From a virus: 29,493 bases of DNA. Below, piece by piece: positions 1 to 8,086 of this stretch. A model generated the notes under the pieces. The model was not told the origin of the DNA, did no database searches, and saw nothing but the letters and a program-made list of their open reading frames with translations. The position numbers were made by a program, and so were the translations under genes. Positions within the stretch are counted from its first letter, which is position 1, and every line of letters begins with the position of its first letter. Location: the IMG/VR virus record IMGVR_UViG_3300027743_000343, positions 1 through 29,493 of that record. One strand, 5' to 3'.

Positions 1-3000
1 CCGAAGTTCGCCTTCCACCACTGGTTCGCACCACTCTGCGTGTGCGAGCAACCGGCTGACCCCTCGGTCAGGTGGTCGGTCGCCTTATTGGCCGTGCGTG
101 CCCCGTCTTGGTCCGTGGACTGGGTCGCCGTGTACTTGGACGGGTGCGGGTTGGTGTACGTCCCGGCACCAGCGTTCAGGCCGAGGGCGTTGAACACACC
201 GTTGAACCCGTTGACCGACCACGGCCACGTCGTCGGGTAGGTCAGGGCGATGAACGTGTCGATGGACACGATGCCCCCACCGAGGTCGGACACATACAGG
301 GCACCGAACCGAATCTCGGTCACGTCATCGACGCTGACGCCGTGGCTGTCGGACACGGTGATGGACCCACCGCCACCACCGGCTGACCCCTGCACGTAGG
401 TGACCAGCACCTCGGCGAGGTTGGCCGGTGGTGCATCGAAGGCCAGCGATGACCCGGTGATGGCGTAGTCGGCAGGCAGTGCCTGCACACCGTTGATGGT
501 GACCACGGCGATGCCACCGGGTGGGGCTGCCGTCAGGGCAAACGTCGTCAGGATGCCGTTGCCGATGAAGGCGTCCTGCGTCAGCGTTCCTGTCGGACCA
601 GCGGGCCCTGCCGGACCGGCGGGACCAGCCACGCCGCCACTGAGTTGGGTGATGGCGAAGGACAGGAACAGGCGGATGTCGGAGGCGTGGCCGTATGTGG
701 CAGCCGATGCCGTCGTGAACTCGACATAGTCGCCAGCATTCAGGTACGCGATGGCCGTCGAGATAAGGCCGTTGAGCGACGTGCCCGGCTGGTTGTACGT
801 CCCACGGATGTTGGTCGTGCCGTTCACCCGGAACTGCGTATCGGACGCGCCCGCGCTGGCACGGTAGGCGTTGGCCACGAGCAGGTAGTAGCCGCTCACC
901 GGGATGGTCAGTCGAGACGGGTTCGCCGCATCGTGGAAGCCGCTGGTGTCGAACTCCTCGGCGTCGTACGCGAACGCTGTCATGCCGCTCGTGGTCTGTA
1001 CCGTGGTCCGGTAGACCTTGGCCCCGGCGAACGCTGCGCCACCACCGCCGCCACCAGCAGCCACGGTGCCCGGCTTCCAGATGCTCCCGTCCCAGACCAG
1101 CGCCTGCCCACTGGTGGGCGGAACGGTCGACGTGTTCACGTCGGACAGGTAGTCGAGCGGGATGGGCGGCAGGTCAGCGAGCGTGAGCGGTGGCCCGTAG
1201 ATGTTCTCGCCGGTGTTCACCCACTCGGCGGTCGTCTGGTCGTACTCCCAGATATCCCCCGTGTCGGCGTCGATGTAGGTGTGGGTCGCGTCCGTGTTGA
1301 CCGTGGTGGTGGGCGGCGTCGGTGGCGGCGTGCCCGGAATGGCCATCCACTCGACGGTCACCACGCCGTCGCACTGCGGTGCCCACTGCCCGTTGCGGGC
1401 GAGTCGGTACTGGGTCGGTGTGCCCCACGATGGATGGGCGTGGGTCAGGTCGGCGTACGCCCAGCCACCGGTGCCAATCTGTGAGTTGTCCACCCACCCG
1501 TGGACGTTGCTGCCTGCGTTGTAGCCCCACACCTTGTCGAACGTGCCGGTGCCACCGACGCCCCATGCGAAGCCGGGATGGAGGACGACGCCGCCCGACC
1601 CACCGTCACCGTCGAGGTCTTGCAACTGGAGTTCCAGCGCACCCGACTCGGTCCATGGATAGGTCGATGACGCCACGACCGTCCACGTCCCACGAGCCCG
1701 CAGCGCGTAGCCCGACGAACACAGGTTGACCTTGCCGGTCATCCAATGCATGTGCCCGCCGATGGACGCACCCGGCGCGGCGGTGACCGTGTGGGTAACG
1801 GCGGGACAGGGACCGGTGCCGCCCGTCGTCGTGACGGGCGGGCCATGGCCGAGGGCCCACTCGGGGTCGTCAAGGATGGGGATGGACGGGAGCAGGTCGG
1901 GGTTGGGCGGGACGGTGTCCTGCCGTGGGGAGATGGACAGGTCGAGGTCGGTGTGGCCATCGGGATAGGACGACCACGTCCAGCCCCAGATGGTCCAGTA
2001 GTGGGAGCCCCAGCGGGTGGTGTCGACGACGCCCCGCTTGATGACGATGGGAATGTCGTCGGTGATGTTCCAGCCATCCTTGACATCGAGTGAGCCGACC
2101 CGGATGCCGATGGCCAACTGCTTGCCCACCTTGGAGATGGACATGGCCTGCTGCCGTGCCCGCCGCCGGAGGTCGTTGAGGTCGGCCAAGTCCTGATACA
2201 CGACCGACTGCGGGAACGCGCCCCACGTGGACGGCGCGATGCCCGGGGCGGGCTCCTTGTGGTAGAAGGTCTTGGCCCCGGTGGCCGTTCGCCCGATGGC
2301 GTTGAGGCTGGTGCCGAAGTCACCGAAGGGCACGGTGCGGAACCCTTGGATGAGCCCGCCGTACTCCATGCGCAGGTTGTCACGAGCCGGGGCCAGTGGC
2401 TCGATGACCCGCCAGCGATAGATGCCGTCGGCACCCTTCTCGCAGATGATGCGGGTGCGCTTGCCGGTGCCTGCCCGGTGTGACTCCAACAGCCCGGCGA
2501 TGAACGGCAGCCGTGACTTGAACGAGGCGTACAGGTCCAGCACCGCGTCCATCTCGACGATGTCGCCGACCTCGATGAACCCGACCGGGCTGTTGGCCGT
2601 GGCTTTGGCCCTCGCCAACTGGTCGGCCACAATCTGCTTGATGGTCTGCTGGACGTACTTGCCACCACCCTTGGTCGTGGGCAGGTCGGCGTTCTGTGGG
2701 TCGTACCGCTCCTCCTGCGACAGCATCAGCAGGCCGAGGTAGTCGGTCCCGTAGAAGACCACCTCGTCCTCGGTGGCGTCGAAGTCGGTGACGAGCCCGG
2801 CGGTCATCTCGCGCCAGCCCTCACCCCGGTACATCTCCAGCGCCCAGTGGGTCTGGTACGGCTCGATGACCGACGCTTGTGGGTGGGTCACCGGGAGCGT
2901 GAAGAAGAACTCACCGGCGGCGTTGTAGTACTCGCTGGCCCCGGCGTTGCCCGCATCGGACAGCGTTGCCACCACCGTGCCCGGTCGCCGGTCGGCGTAG

Positions 3001-4475
3001 GCCACACCGGCGCTGTTCTTCATGTTGCGCACGACGATGCGCCAGCGGTCGCGCTTGCGACCGTAGCCGGTCATGAAGTCGAGGACGCCCGGGTCCGGGT
3101 CGTACGGCGCGGTGATGGTGAAGTCGCCGTACACCCACGCGCTCACCCCACCCGAGGAGTTGACCGCACGGATGCGGTACGAGTACCTACCTTCGCCTGC
3201 TGGACCACCACCGACCCCGAGGGTCAGGCGTGAACCCCGGTACAGGGTCCGCAGGGTCTGCAGGTAGTCGCCGCCCGACACGGTGACCGGGGAACTCGCC
3301 GGGATGATGACGCGGCCTGAATCCCAGTACATCGTCCCGGCGTCCCATGTCGGGTCGCTCGGGACGGTTCGGTCCCTGACTTGGACCTCCATCGAACTTG
3401 CCGCCCGGGGGTTGGAGTCGCGGTACGAGACTTGAAAGTAGACGCCGTTGAGCGATGCGCGAGGGGCGTTGCTCGGTAGCGGGTTGGAGACGGTCGGGCT
3501 GACCGTCGTCAGGCGCAGTGCCTCGTACGCGGTCATCGGCGTCCACTCGCCCGCGTTGTTCTTGACTCGGGCTCGCCAGATGTACGACACGCCCTTCTGG
3601 AGGCTGCCCGGGATGGGCACTTCGAAGATGCCCGCCGTCACCTCGTTGGCGTCCGGTGTCAGGTCGGTCCCGCCGGGCCATACGTTCGTCCCTCCTGCGG
3701 TCTGGCGCACCTCGACCGTGTACTTGGTCATCTTGTTGCCAGCACGACCGGGCTCGTACTCGGCGCTGAACATGTTGTCGGGGCTCTCGGCGATATCCCC
3801 CACCGGGCCGATGAGGACGGTCTGGCCCGGCCCACCCTTGCGCTCGATGGTGAGGCGAAGGACGGGGTGGTACCCCGTGTTCACATGGTTGTTGCTGCCG
3901 ACCACCCAGTCACGGTTGGCCCCGGCCTCGCCTGCCTGCAGCATGACCACGCCGTGGTTGGGCTTGTTCAGACCGGCGGCATTGTTGACGAGGACCGACG
4001 CCGGTGCCCATGCCTTGACGATGGGCAGGACCGGCACCACGTTCTCGCGTCCGGCGGTCGACGACAGCCATGCGTAGACCTTGTAGTTCTCGTCGGTGGC
4101 GATGCCGTTGATGTTGTCGCCCGTCTCGGTTTCCCAGCCCTCCTCGTCACCACCGGCCTCGGTCCATGCGGTCTTCTTGTAGGCCATCCGCAGGTTGGTG
4201 TCGGAGGGGTCGATGGCCGTGGTCTTGAACCCGGCGTGGTCGGCAGCGGTGTACAGCAGGAGTTCGGCCTTCTTGACCGCCTTGATGTCGACCCAGTCGA
4301 TGTCGAACTCAAGCAGTGAGGCGAACTCGGTCCACATGCCGGTGCTGCGCCCACCGATGAGGTGTTCCTCGCCCTTGGCCATCTTCCACTCGCCGAAGGG
4401 CACGTCCGCGCTGTCACGGTCACGGCGCAGCGAGGCTGCCTGCAGTGGCGAGAGATACAGAATCTCGTCGGCCAT
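1..4475 (-). CDS. Large tail tip/fibre protein, C-terminus cut by window edge
   Basis: The frame starting at the ATG at 4475-4473 (MADEILYL) stays open to the left edge, giving at least 1491 residues; the stop lies outside the window. Visible regions: an N-terminal part of about 240 residues; two stretches resembling fibronectin type III folds (about 245-455); a middle part resembling siphovirus tail-tip proteins (about 460-900); a fibre motif (GQALVWDGSIWKPG) and a Gly run near 1130-1145; a C1q/TNF-like jelly-roll (about 1145-1277, with VSGYYLLVANAYR and YLNAGDYVEF); and a short collagen-like Gly-Pro-Ala stretch (about 1279-1295). It begins 3 nt after the stop of the Dit-like gene with no good ribosome binding site, so translation is probably coupled. 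The likely role is host recognition at the tail tip; the C-terminal domains would be exposed and receptor binding. The tail role is well supported, the exact family is not. Confidence 0.82.
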   Translation of the reverse strand, partial: MADEILYLSPLQAASLRRDRDSADVPFGEWKMAKGEEHLIGGRSTGMWTEFASLLEFDIDWVDIKAVKKAELLLYTAADHAGFKTTAIDPSDTNLRMAYKKTAWTEAGGDEEGWETETGDNINGIATDENYKVYAWLSSTAGRENVVPVLPIVKAWAPASVLVNNAAGLNKPNHGVVMLQAGEAGANRDWVVGSNNHVNTGYHPVLRLTIERKGGPGQTVLIGPVGDIAESPDNMFSAEYEPGRAGNKMTKYTVEVRQTAGGTNVWPGGTDLTPDANEVTAGIFEVPIPGSLQKGVSYIWRARVKNNAGEWTPMTAYEALRLTTVSPTVSNPLPSNAPRASLNGVYFQVSYRDSNPRAASSMEVQVRDRTVPSDPTWDAGTMYWDSGRVIIPASSPVTVSGGDYLQTLRTLYRGSRLTLGVGGGPAGEGRYSYRIRAVNSSGGVSAWVYGDFTITAPYDPDPGVLDFMTGYGRKRDRWRIVVRNMKNSAGVAYADRRPGTVVATLSDAGNAGASEYYNAAGEFFFTLPVTHPQASVIEPYQTHWALEMYRGEGWREMTAGLVTDFDATEDEVVFYGTDYLGLLMLSQEERYDPQNADLPTTKGGGKYVQQTIKQIVADQLARAKATANSPVGFIEVGDIVEMDAVLDLYASFKSRLPFIAGLLESHRAGTGKRTRIICEKGADGIYRWRVIEPLAPARDNLRMEYGGLIQGFRTVPFGDFGTSLNAIGRTATGAKTFYHKEPAPGIAPSTWGAFPQSVVYQDLADLNDLRRRARQQAMSISKVGKQLAIGIRVGSLDVKDGWNITDDIPIVIKRGVVDTTRWGSHYWTIWGWTWSSYPDGHTDLDLSISPRQDTVPPNPDLLPSIPILDDPEWALGHGPPVTTTGGTGPCPAVTHTVTAAPGASIGGHMHWMTGKVNLCSSGYALRARGTWTVVASSTYPWTESGALELQLQDLDGDGGSGGVVLHPGFAWGVGGTGTFDKVWGYNAGSNVHGWVDNSQIGTGGWAYADLTHAHPSWGTPTQYRLARNGQWAPQCDGVVTVEWMAIPGTPPPTPPTTTVNTDATHTYIDADTGDIWEYDQTTAEWVNTGENIYGPPLTLADLPPIPLDYLSDVNTSTVPPTSGQALVWDGSIWKPGTVAAGGGGGGAAFAGAKVYRTTVQTTSGMTAFAYDAEEFDTSGFHDAANPSRLTIPVSGYYLLVANAYRASAGASDTQFRVNGTTNIRGTYNQPGTSLNGLISTAIAYLNAGDYVEFTTASAATYGHASDIRLFLSFAITQLSGGVAGPAGPAGPAGPTGTLTQDAFIGNGILTTFALTAAPPGGIAVVTINGVQALPADYAITGSSLAFDAPPANLAEVLVTYVQGSAGGGGGSITVSDSHGVSVDDVTEIRFGALYVSDLGGGIVSIDTFIALTYPTTWPWSVNGFNGVFNALGLNAGAGTYTNPHPSKYTATQSTDQDGARTANKATDHLTEGSAGCSHTQSGANQWWKANF

Positions 4476-4478
4476 GGC

Positions 4479-5444
4479 CTAGGCGAACGATTCGCTGTAC
4501 ATCACCCGGGTGTTGTCACCGAACGGACCGGTCGACCACGCCGTGCTGATGGTCAGGTTGCTGACCCCGGGCGGGACAGTGGGGTGAACCGTGTCACCGA
4601 CGAACTCCTGCAGGTCCATGCGCAGGGCCTCGTGGCTGTCGACCTCCAGCGTGGTCACCTTGAGCGAGCCCGAGTAGCGGATGACCTGCACCTTGTTGAC
4701 CTGCGGCACGTGCAGCCGCAGCATCGTGGCCCCGATGGCGAACTGGACGTAGGCCCCACTCGGTGACCCGGCCCAGTTGGCGGGCAACTCCAGCAGGATG
4801 TCGAGCGGTGCGGGGTAGTCGCCCCGGTTGCGCAGGGTGAAGGTTCCGGCGGTCGTCCGGTACACCCAGATGGGCGGACGCACGTACATCCGGGGGTCGG
4901 CGCACTCCAGTTGTGCTTGGAACGACACGGCCCCACCCCGCGTGGGGTCTGCGCCACGGCCCTGCCCCGAGTCCCGGCGGAGCATGAACGCGGGCTGGCC
5001 ACGGGGGCGGCAACGGAACTCCAGTGGCCGGTAACTGGGGATGGCCGAGCCCGCACCGAAGTCCACGCTGTCGGCGGTGGGCAGTTCGAACTCCAGTGGG
5101 AGGTAGCCGTAGCGGGACTGGTCGGCGGCATAGGCGATGGTCGGCGTCAGCGCCGTTCGCACCACCTGCACCCGGTCCTGCAGGTCACCGGGCCCGATGC
5201 CGTAGATGGTGCCGCCGAGCCGGATGTAGCGTGCCCCCAAGAACACGTCGCTCACGTCGAGCCCATCGTCCTGTGCCCGCTTCTCCGTATACCCCACGGC
5301 CTGTGCGCTGGAGAAGTCGAACTCCTCCAGCAGCACGCCACGACGCAGGCCACCGGGCTCCATGGTGACCGTGTTGAGGTCGACTGCCTCCGAGGCGGAA
5401 AGCCGGTAGCGGATGGGCCGGGCCAAGGCGTCGAAGTCGGCCAC
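4479..5444 (-). CDS. Distal tail (Dit-like) protein
   Basis: 321 residues from a GTG start, 3 nt after the stop of the connector gene and 3 nt before the fibre gene. The N-terminal segment LGGTIYGIGPGDLQDRVQVV (about residues 76-95) resembles phage tail-family/Dit proteins, where a strand-rich domain is followed by a helix with an L..R.. pattern. The central and C-terminal halves are rich in short strands with aromatic and Pro residues, as expected for a tail hub. In siphophages Dit joins the tail tube to the tip complex. Here it sits directly between a connector-like gene and the giant fibre gene, so it may link the portal/connector to the fibre in a short tail. The resemblance is by pattern only. 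Confidence 0.6.
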   Translation of the reverse strand: MADFDALARPIRYRLSASEAVDLNTVTMEPGGLRRGVLLEEFDFSSAQAVGYTEKRAQDDGLDVSDVFLGARYIRLGGTIYGIGPGDLQDRVQVVRTALTPTIAYAADQSRYGYLPLEFELPTADSVDFGAGSAIPSYRPLEFRCRPRGQPAFMLRRDSGQGRGADPTRGGAVSFQAQLECADPRMYVRPPIWVYRTTAGTFTLRNRGDYPAPLDILLELPANWAGSPSGAYVQFAIGATMLRLHVPQVNKVQVIRYSGSLKVTTLEVDSHEALRMDLQEFVGDTVHPTVPPGVSNLTISTAWSTGPFGDNTRVMYSESFA

Positions 5445-5447
5445 GGC

Positions 5448-6155
5448 TCAGGTCACGTACTGGACGGTGGTCATCGGGCTGCGCCGTGGCCGGGCCGACT
5501 GCTTGCGCAGCCGCTCGTACGACTGCTCGGCCTGATTGCGCATGCCCTGCAACTGGGTCGGGCTCACGTCCGTGTTGTTGGTGGCCGCAAGCCACTGCTG
5601 GTACAGGCCACGGTCCGCCTCCAGCGTCTGGAAGGCGAGCGACTTCACGTGACGCACGACGCACAGGTAGTCGACCGAGTCCTGCAGGTCGAGGATGTCG
5701 CTGTCGGCGTCGGGGAAGTGCCGTTCACGGTAGCCGTACAGGGTGCAGGTCACGCCCTCCGGCTGGTGCAGCCGGTGCGTCTCGGCCAGCATGTTGAACC
5801 ACCACGTCGACAGCACGATGCGGTCGGCGTACCAGTTCCAGCCGTTGCGGATGAGTCCTTCCCCGGTCATGAACGGGATGACCACGGGCAGCCCTCCCGG
5901 CCACCGGTACTCAATCATCCACATGTAGTTCATCAGGTCGTAGAGGTCGGGGTCCATGCCAGCCGACGTGTAGAGCGCCGGGTCGAACGGCACCGACAGG
6001 AAGTACTCGGCGGGCCGGAACAGTGACAGGTCGGCCAGCGCCTCGGTGATGAAGTCGTCAAGCAGGGCGTCGACGAAGACCTTGCCATCGTCGTCGCGCA
6101 GGGACCGGCGCAGGACGGTCTTCATGTAGTCCCGCGTGGGCGGCGTGAACGGCAC
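5448..6155 (-). CDS. Probable head-tail connector or tail adaptor protein
   Basis: 235 residues from a GTG start, with purine-rich GAGAGGGGTGAGGT just upstream as ribosome binding site. The protein is mainly helical by composition, with many aromatic residues (a WMIEYRWPGG stretch near residue 80, NGWNWYADR near 104) and a basic, low-complexity end. I do not recognise a named family with certainty. Its position directly after the major capsid protein and before the tail genes is where head-completion or adaptor proteins lie, which is the main basis for the call. It is separated from the capsid gene by a strong hairpin, so its expression may be lower than that of the capsid. Confidence 0.5.
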   Translation of the reverse strand: MPFTPPTRDYMKTVLRRSLRDDDGKVFVDALLDDFITEALADLSLFRPAEYFLSVPFDPALYTSAGMDPDLYDLMNYMWMIEYRWPGGLPVVIPFMTGEGLIRNGWNWYADRIVLSTWWFNMLAETHRLHQPEGVTCTLYGYRERHFPDADSDILDLQDSVDYLCVVRHVKSLAFQTLEADRGLYQQWLAATNNTDVSPTQLQGMRNQAEQSYERLRKQSARPRRSPMTTVQYVT

Positions 6156-6189
6156 CGGACCTCACCCCTCTCGTGATGCGAAGTATCTA

Positions 6190-6225
6190 CCCCCGGCGGT
6201 GCTGGCTGAGAGACACCGCCGGGGG
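6190..6225 (-). terminator. Strong hairpin after the major capsid gene
   Basis: A perfect 12-bp inverted repeat (6190-6201 with 6214-6225, CCCCCGGCGGTG and its complement) encloses a 12-nt loop. Read on the minus strand it lies 11 nt after the capsid stop and is followed by TAGATACTT, which is only weakly T-rich. It is probably a partial terminator or an RNA-stabilising 3' hairpin that keeps capsid message above that of the tail genes. Confidence 0.65.
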
Positions 6226-6236
6226 AGAAGTGAGGG

Positions 6237-7388
6237 CTACGGGGTGATGTCGGCCCGGAGGTACTTCCACGCGCCGGGGTTGGTGGCCGGGCCCATCGGG
6301 GGCGTGCCATCGAACCCGACCGCAGCCAGACCCCACATGCCCTTCCAGCCCACGAGTCCACGCTGGGCCAACGGGTCCGCGTGGTCGCCACCGGGCGCGA
6401 CCCGGTAGGTCTGGATGGTCTGCCAGTCGCCCCACGCGATGGCCTCGGGGCCCATGAAGATGGTGTTGCCATCCACGGCCCGGGTCGTCTCGATGAAGCG
6501 GACGCCACGGAACTTGCCAATCTCGGCGTTGAGAAGGGCAGTCGCGTTGGCGTACTTCTGGGTGTCGGTCCAGCCCAACTCGCCGACCTCGGCCATCACC
6601 TTCGCGGCGTCAGCCGGGGAGATGAGGGCGTGGTAGGTGCCGTCGGGGAACTGCGGAATCTCGGCGACCTTCATCGCCGTGACCACGTCGATGATGCGAC
6701 CGACAGCGGTGGTCGCCGTCGGGGTGTGGGCAAGCCCACCGGCAGCGAGGACAGCAGCCGCGTCCTTCTCCGCCGTGTCGACCGCGTTCCACGCGACCTT
6801 CTCGGCTGCCGTCGAATAGAGTTCGAACGGCGACAGGAGCGCGGCGAGGTCCGTGATGGCAACGACCTTGCCCTTCTGGACCCCGGTGTACTCCATGCTG
6901 TCGAACAGCATCTTCTCGCTCTCGGGCGGGACGCCTTCAAGCAGGGCCACCGCCGGACTCAGGTCCGCGAAGGCCGAGTACACCATCTTGTTCGTGCCCG
7001 GGACGTTCCGCGCCTTGAGGAACACCCCCTGCTGGAGGATGACCGGCTGGCTGCGCAGGTTCTCGATGAGGTTGCGCTGCACCAGCGCCGTCACCACCTG
7101 CGAGAACGCCCCCGCGTTGAAACCCGCGTTGCTGAATGCCACCCCCGCAGTACCGGCAGCAAGCGTGCCCGCGTTGGACGGCGGGATGGGCTGGATGTTG
7201 ACCGCCGCGTCCCAGCCCTGCTGGCCACCCGACGGGCTACCGACACCACCGGCACTACCGGCGGTATTGGCATGCGGCGCGAGGACGTAGCCCGGGATGG
7301 ACCCGGCACCCTTGGCGTTGGCGGGCCGGTACTCGGCCCAGACGGACGGCATCGCGCCTGCGATGAGCCCGCCGAAGAACTCCTGCAT
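6237..7388 (-). CDS. Major capsid protein, N4-gp56-like
   Basis: 383 residues from an ATG preceded by GAGGAGAGGGAA on the minus strand, a strong ribosome binding site. After a Gly/Ala/Pro-rich N-terminus (residues 1-80), the pattern matches HK97-fold coat proteins of the N4-gp56 type: a helix with LVQRNLIENL (about 105), then LLEGVPPESE, then MEYTGVQKGKVVAITDLAALL, then YHALISPADAAKVMAE, and a C-terminal stretch with a GLVGWKGMWG turn (about 350-360). These are the order and phrases I expect from that family. It follows the scaffold gene in the usual head-gene order and forms the icosahedral shell. Confidence 0.8.
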   Translation of the reverse strand: MQEFFGGLIAGAMPSVWAEYRPANAKGAGSIPGYVLAPHANTAGSAGGVGSPSGGQQGWDAAVNIQPIPPSNAGTLAAGTAGVAFSNAGFNAGAFSQVVTALVQRNLIENLRSQPVILQQGVFLKARNVPGTNKMVYSAFADLSPAVALLEGVPPESEKMLFDSMEYTGVQKGKVVAITDLAALLSPFELYSTAAEKVAWNAVDTAEKDAAAVLAAGGLAHTPTATTAVGRIIDVVTAMKVAEIPQFPDGTYHALISPADAAKVMAEVGELGWTDTQKYANATALLNAEIGKFRGVRFIETTRAVDGNTIFMGPEAIAWGDWQTIQTYRVAPGGDHADPLAQRGLVGWKGMWGLAAVGFDGTPPMGPATNPGAWKYLRADITP

Positions 7389-7421
7389 CAGGTTCCCTCT
7401 CCTCGGCGGGCCTTGCTCAGG

Positions 7422-8045
7422 CTATCCGCCGTTGCGTAGCGCCTCCATCCGCGCCTGCTCTGCCGGTGACTGGCGGGCCAACTCCTGTAGGAGTTCGTCC
7501 TTGGTCATCTGGTCGAGCGGCTTGCGGGGCCCGTTCGGGGTGCGAGGCGGTTGGTTGGTGTCGACAGGTCCGGTCGGAGCGGGACGGGGCGGGGCACCCA
7601 CCAGAGCATTCATCCGCGCCAGCGACTCCTCGTTGGCCGATGCCCAGACGGGGTCGGTGGCCGCAATCTCCCCGGCCAGTGCCGGGAACTGCGCCCGCCG
7701 GTTGGCCACGGTGGCCTGCCGTCGGACCTGCTCCAGTTCCTGTTGCGCCGCTTCGTACTGCGCCTTGTACGAGTTCCCAGCCGGTGTGGTCCCGTCAGCC
7801 GCTGCGGATGGAGTCCCGGTACCCCGGAGTTCTTCGACCTGCTTGCGCAGGCTTTCGACCTCGGCGTTATGGGCTCGGTCGCGCTGGCTAAACCGGTTCC
7901 GCCAGATGGCCTCGACTTCCTCGGGTGTCTGGGGCTGGGCTGGAGCGGAGCCTTCGGGCTGGGGCTGCTGTCCTTCGACAGGAGCCTGTCCTTCTGGCTG
8001 CGCAACGCCGCCCGAGATGGACGGGTTGTCAGGCGATAGGGCCAC
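7422..8045 (-). CDS. Capsid scaffolding protein
   Basis: 207 residues from a GTG start with a very good ribosome binding site (ACGGAGGT, about 6 nt upstream). The protein is Pro/Gln/Glu-rich at the N-terminus, has a charged, heptad-like helical middle (about residues 42-72 and 92-120, e.g. AHNAEVESLRKQVEELR) and a basic, Pro-rich C-terminus ending in a short helix. This build (disordered acidic start, coiled coil, basic end) and its place immediately before the major capsid gene are typical of scaffolding proteins that shape the procapsid and then leave. No protease motif was seen, so it is probably not a fused maturation protease. Confidence 0.75.
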   Translation of the reverse strand: MALSPDNPSISGGVAQPEGQAPVEGQQPQPEGSAPAQPQTPEEVEAIWRNRFSQRDRAHNAEVESLRKQVEELRGTGTPSAAADGTTPAGNSYKAQYEAAQQELEQVRRQATVANRRAQFPALAGEIAATDPVWASANEESLARMNALVGAPPRPAPTGPVDTNQPPRTPNGPRKPLDQMTKDELLQELARQSPAEQARMEALRNGG

Positions 8046-8086
8046 CGTGTTACCTCCGTGAGTCTGCCATAGGGGTGGGCCGAATA

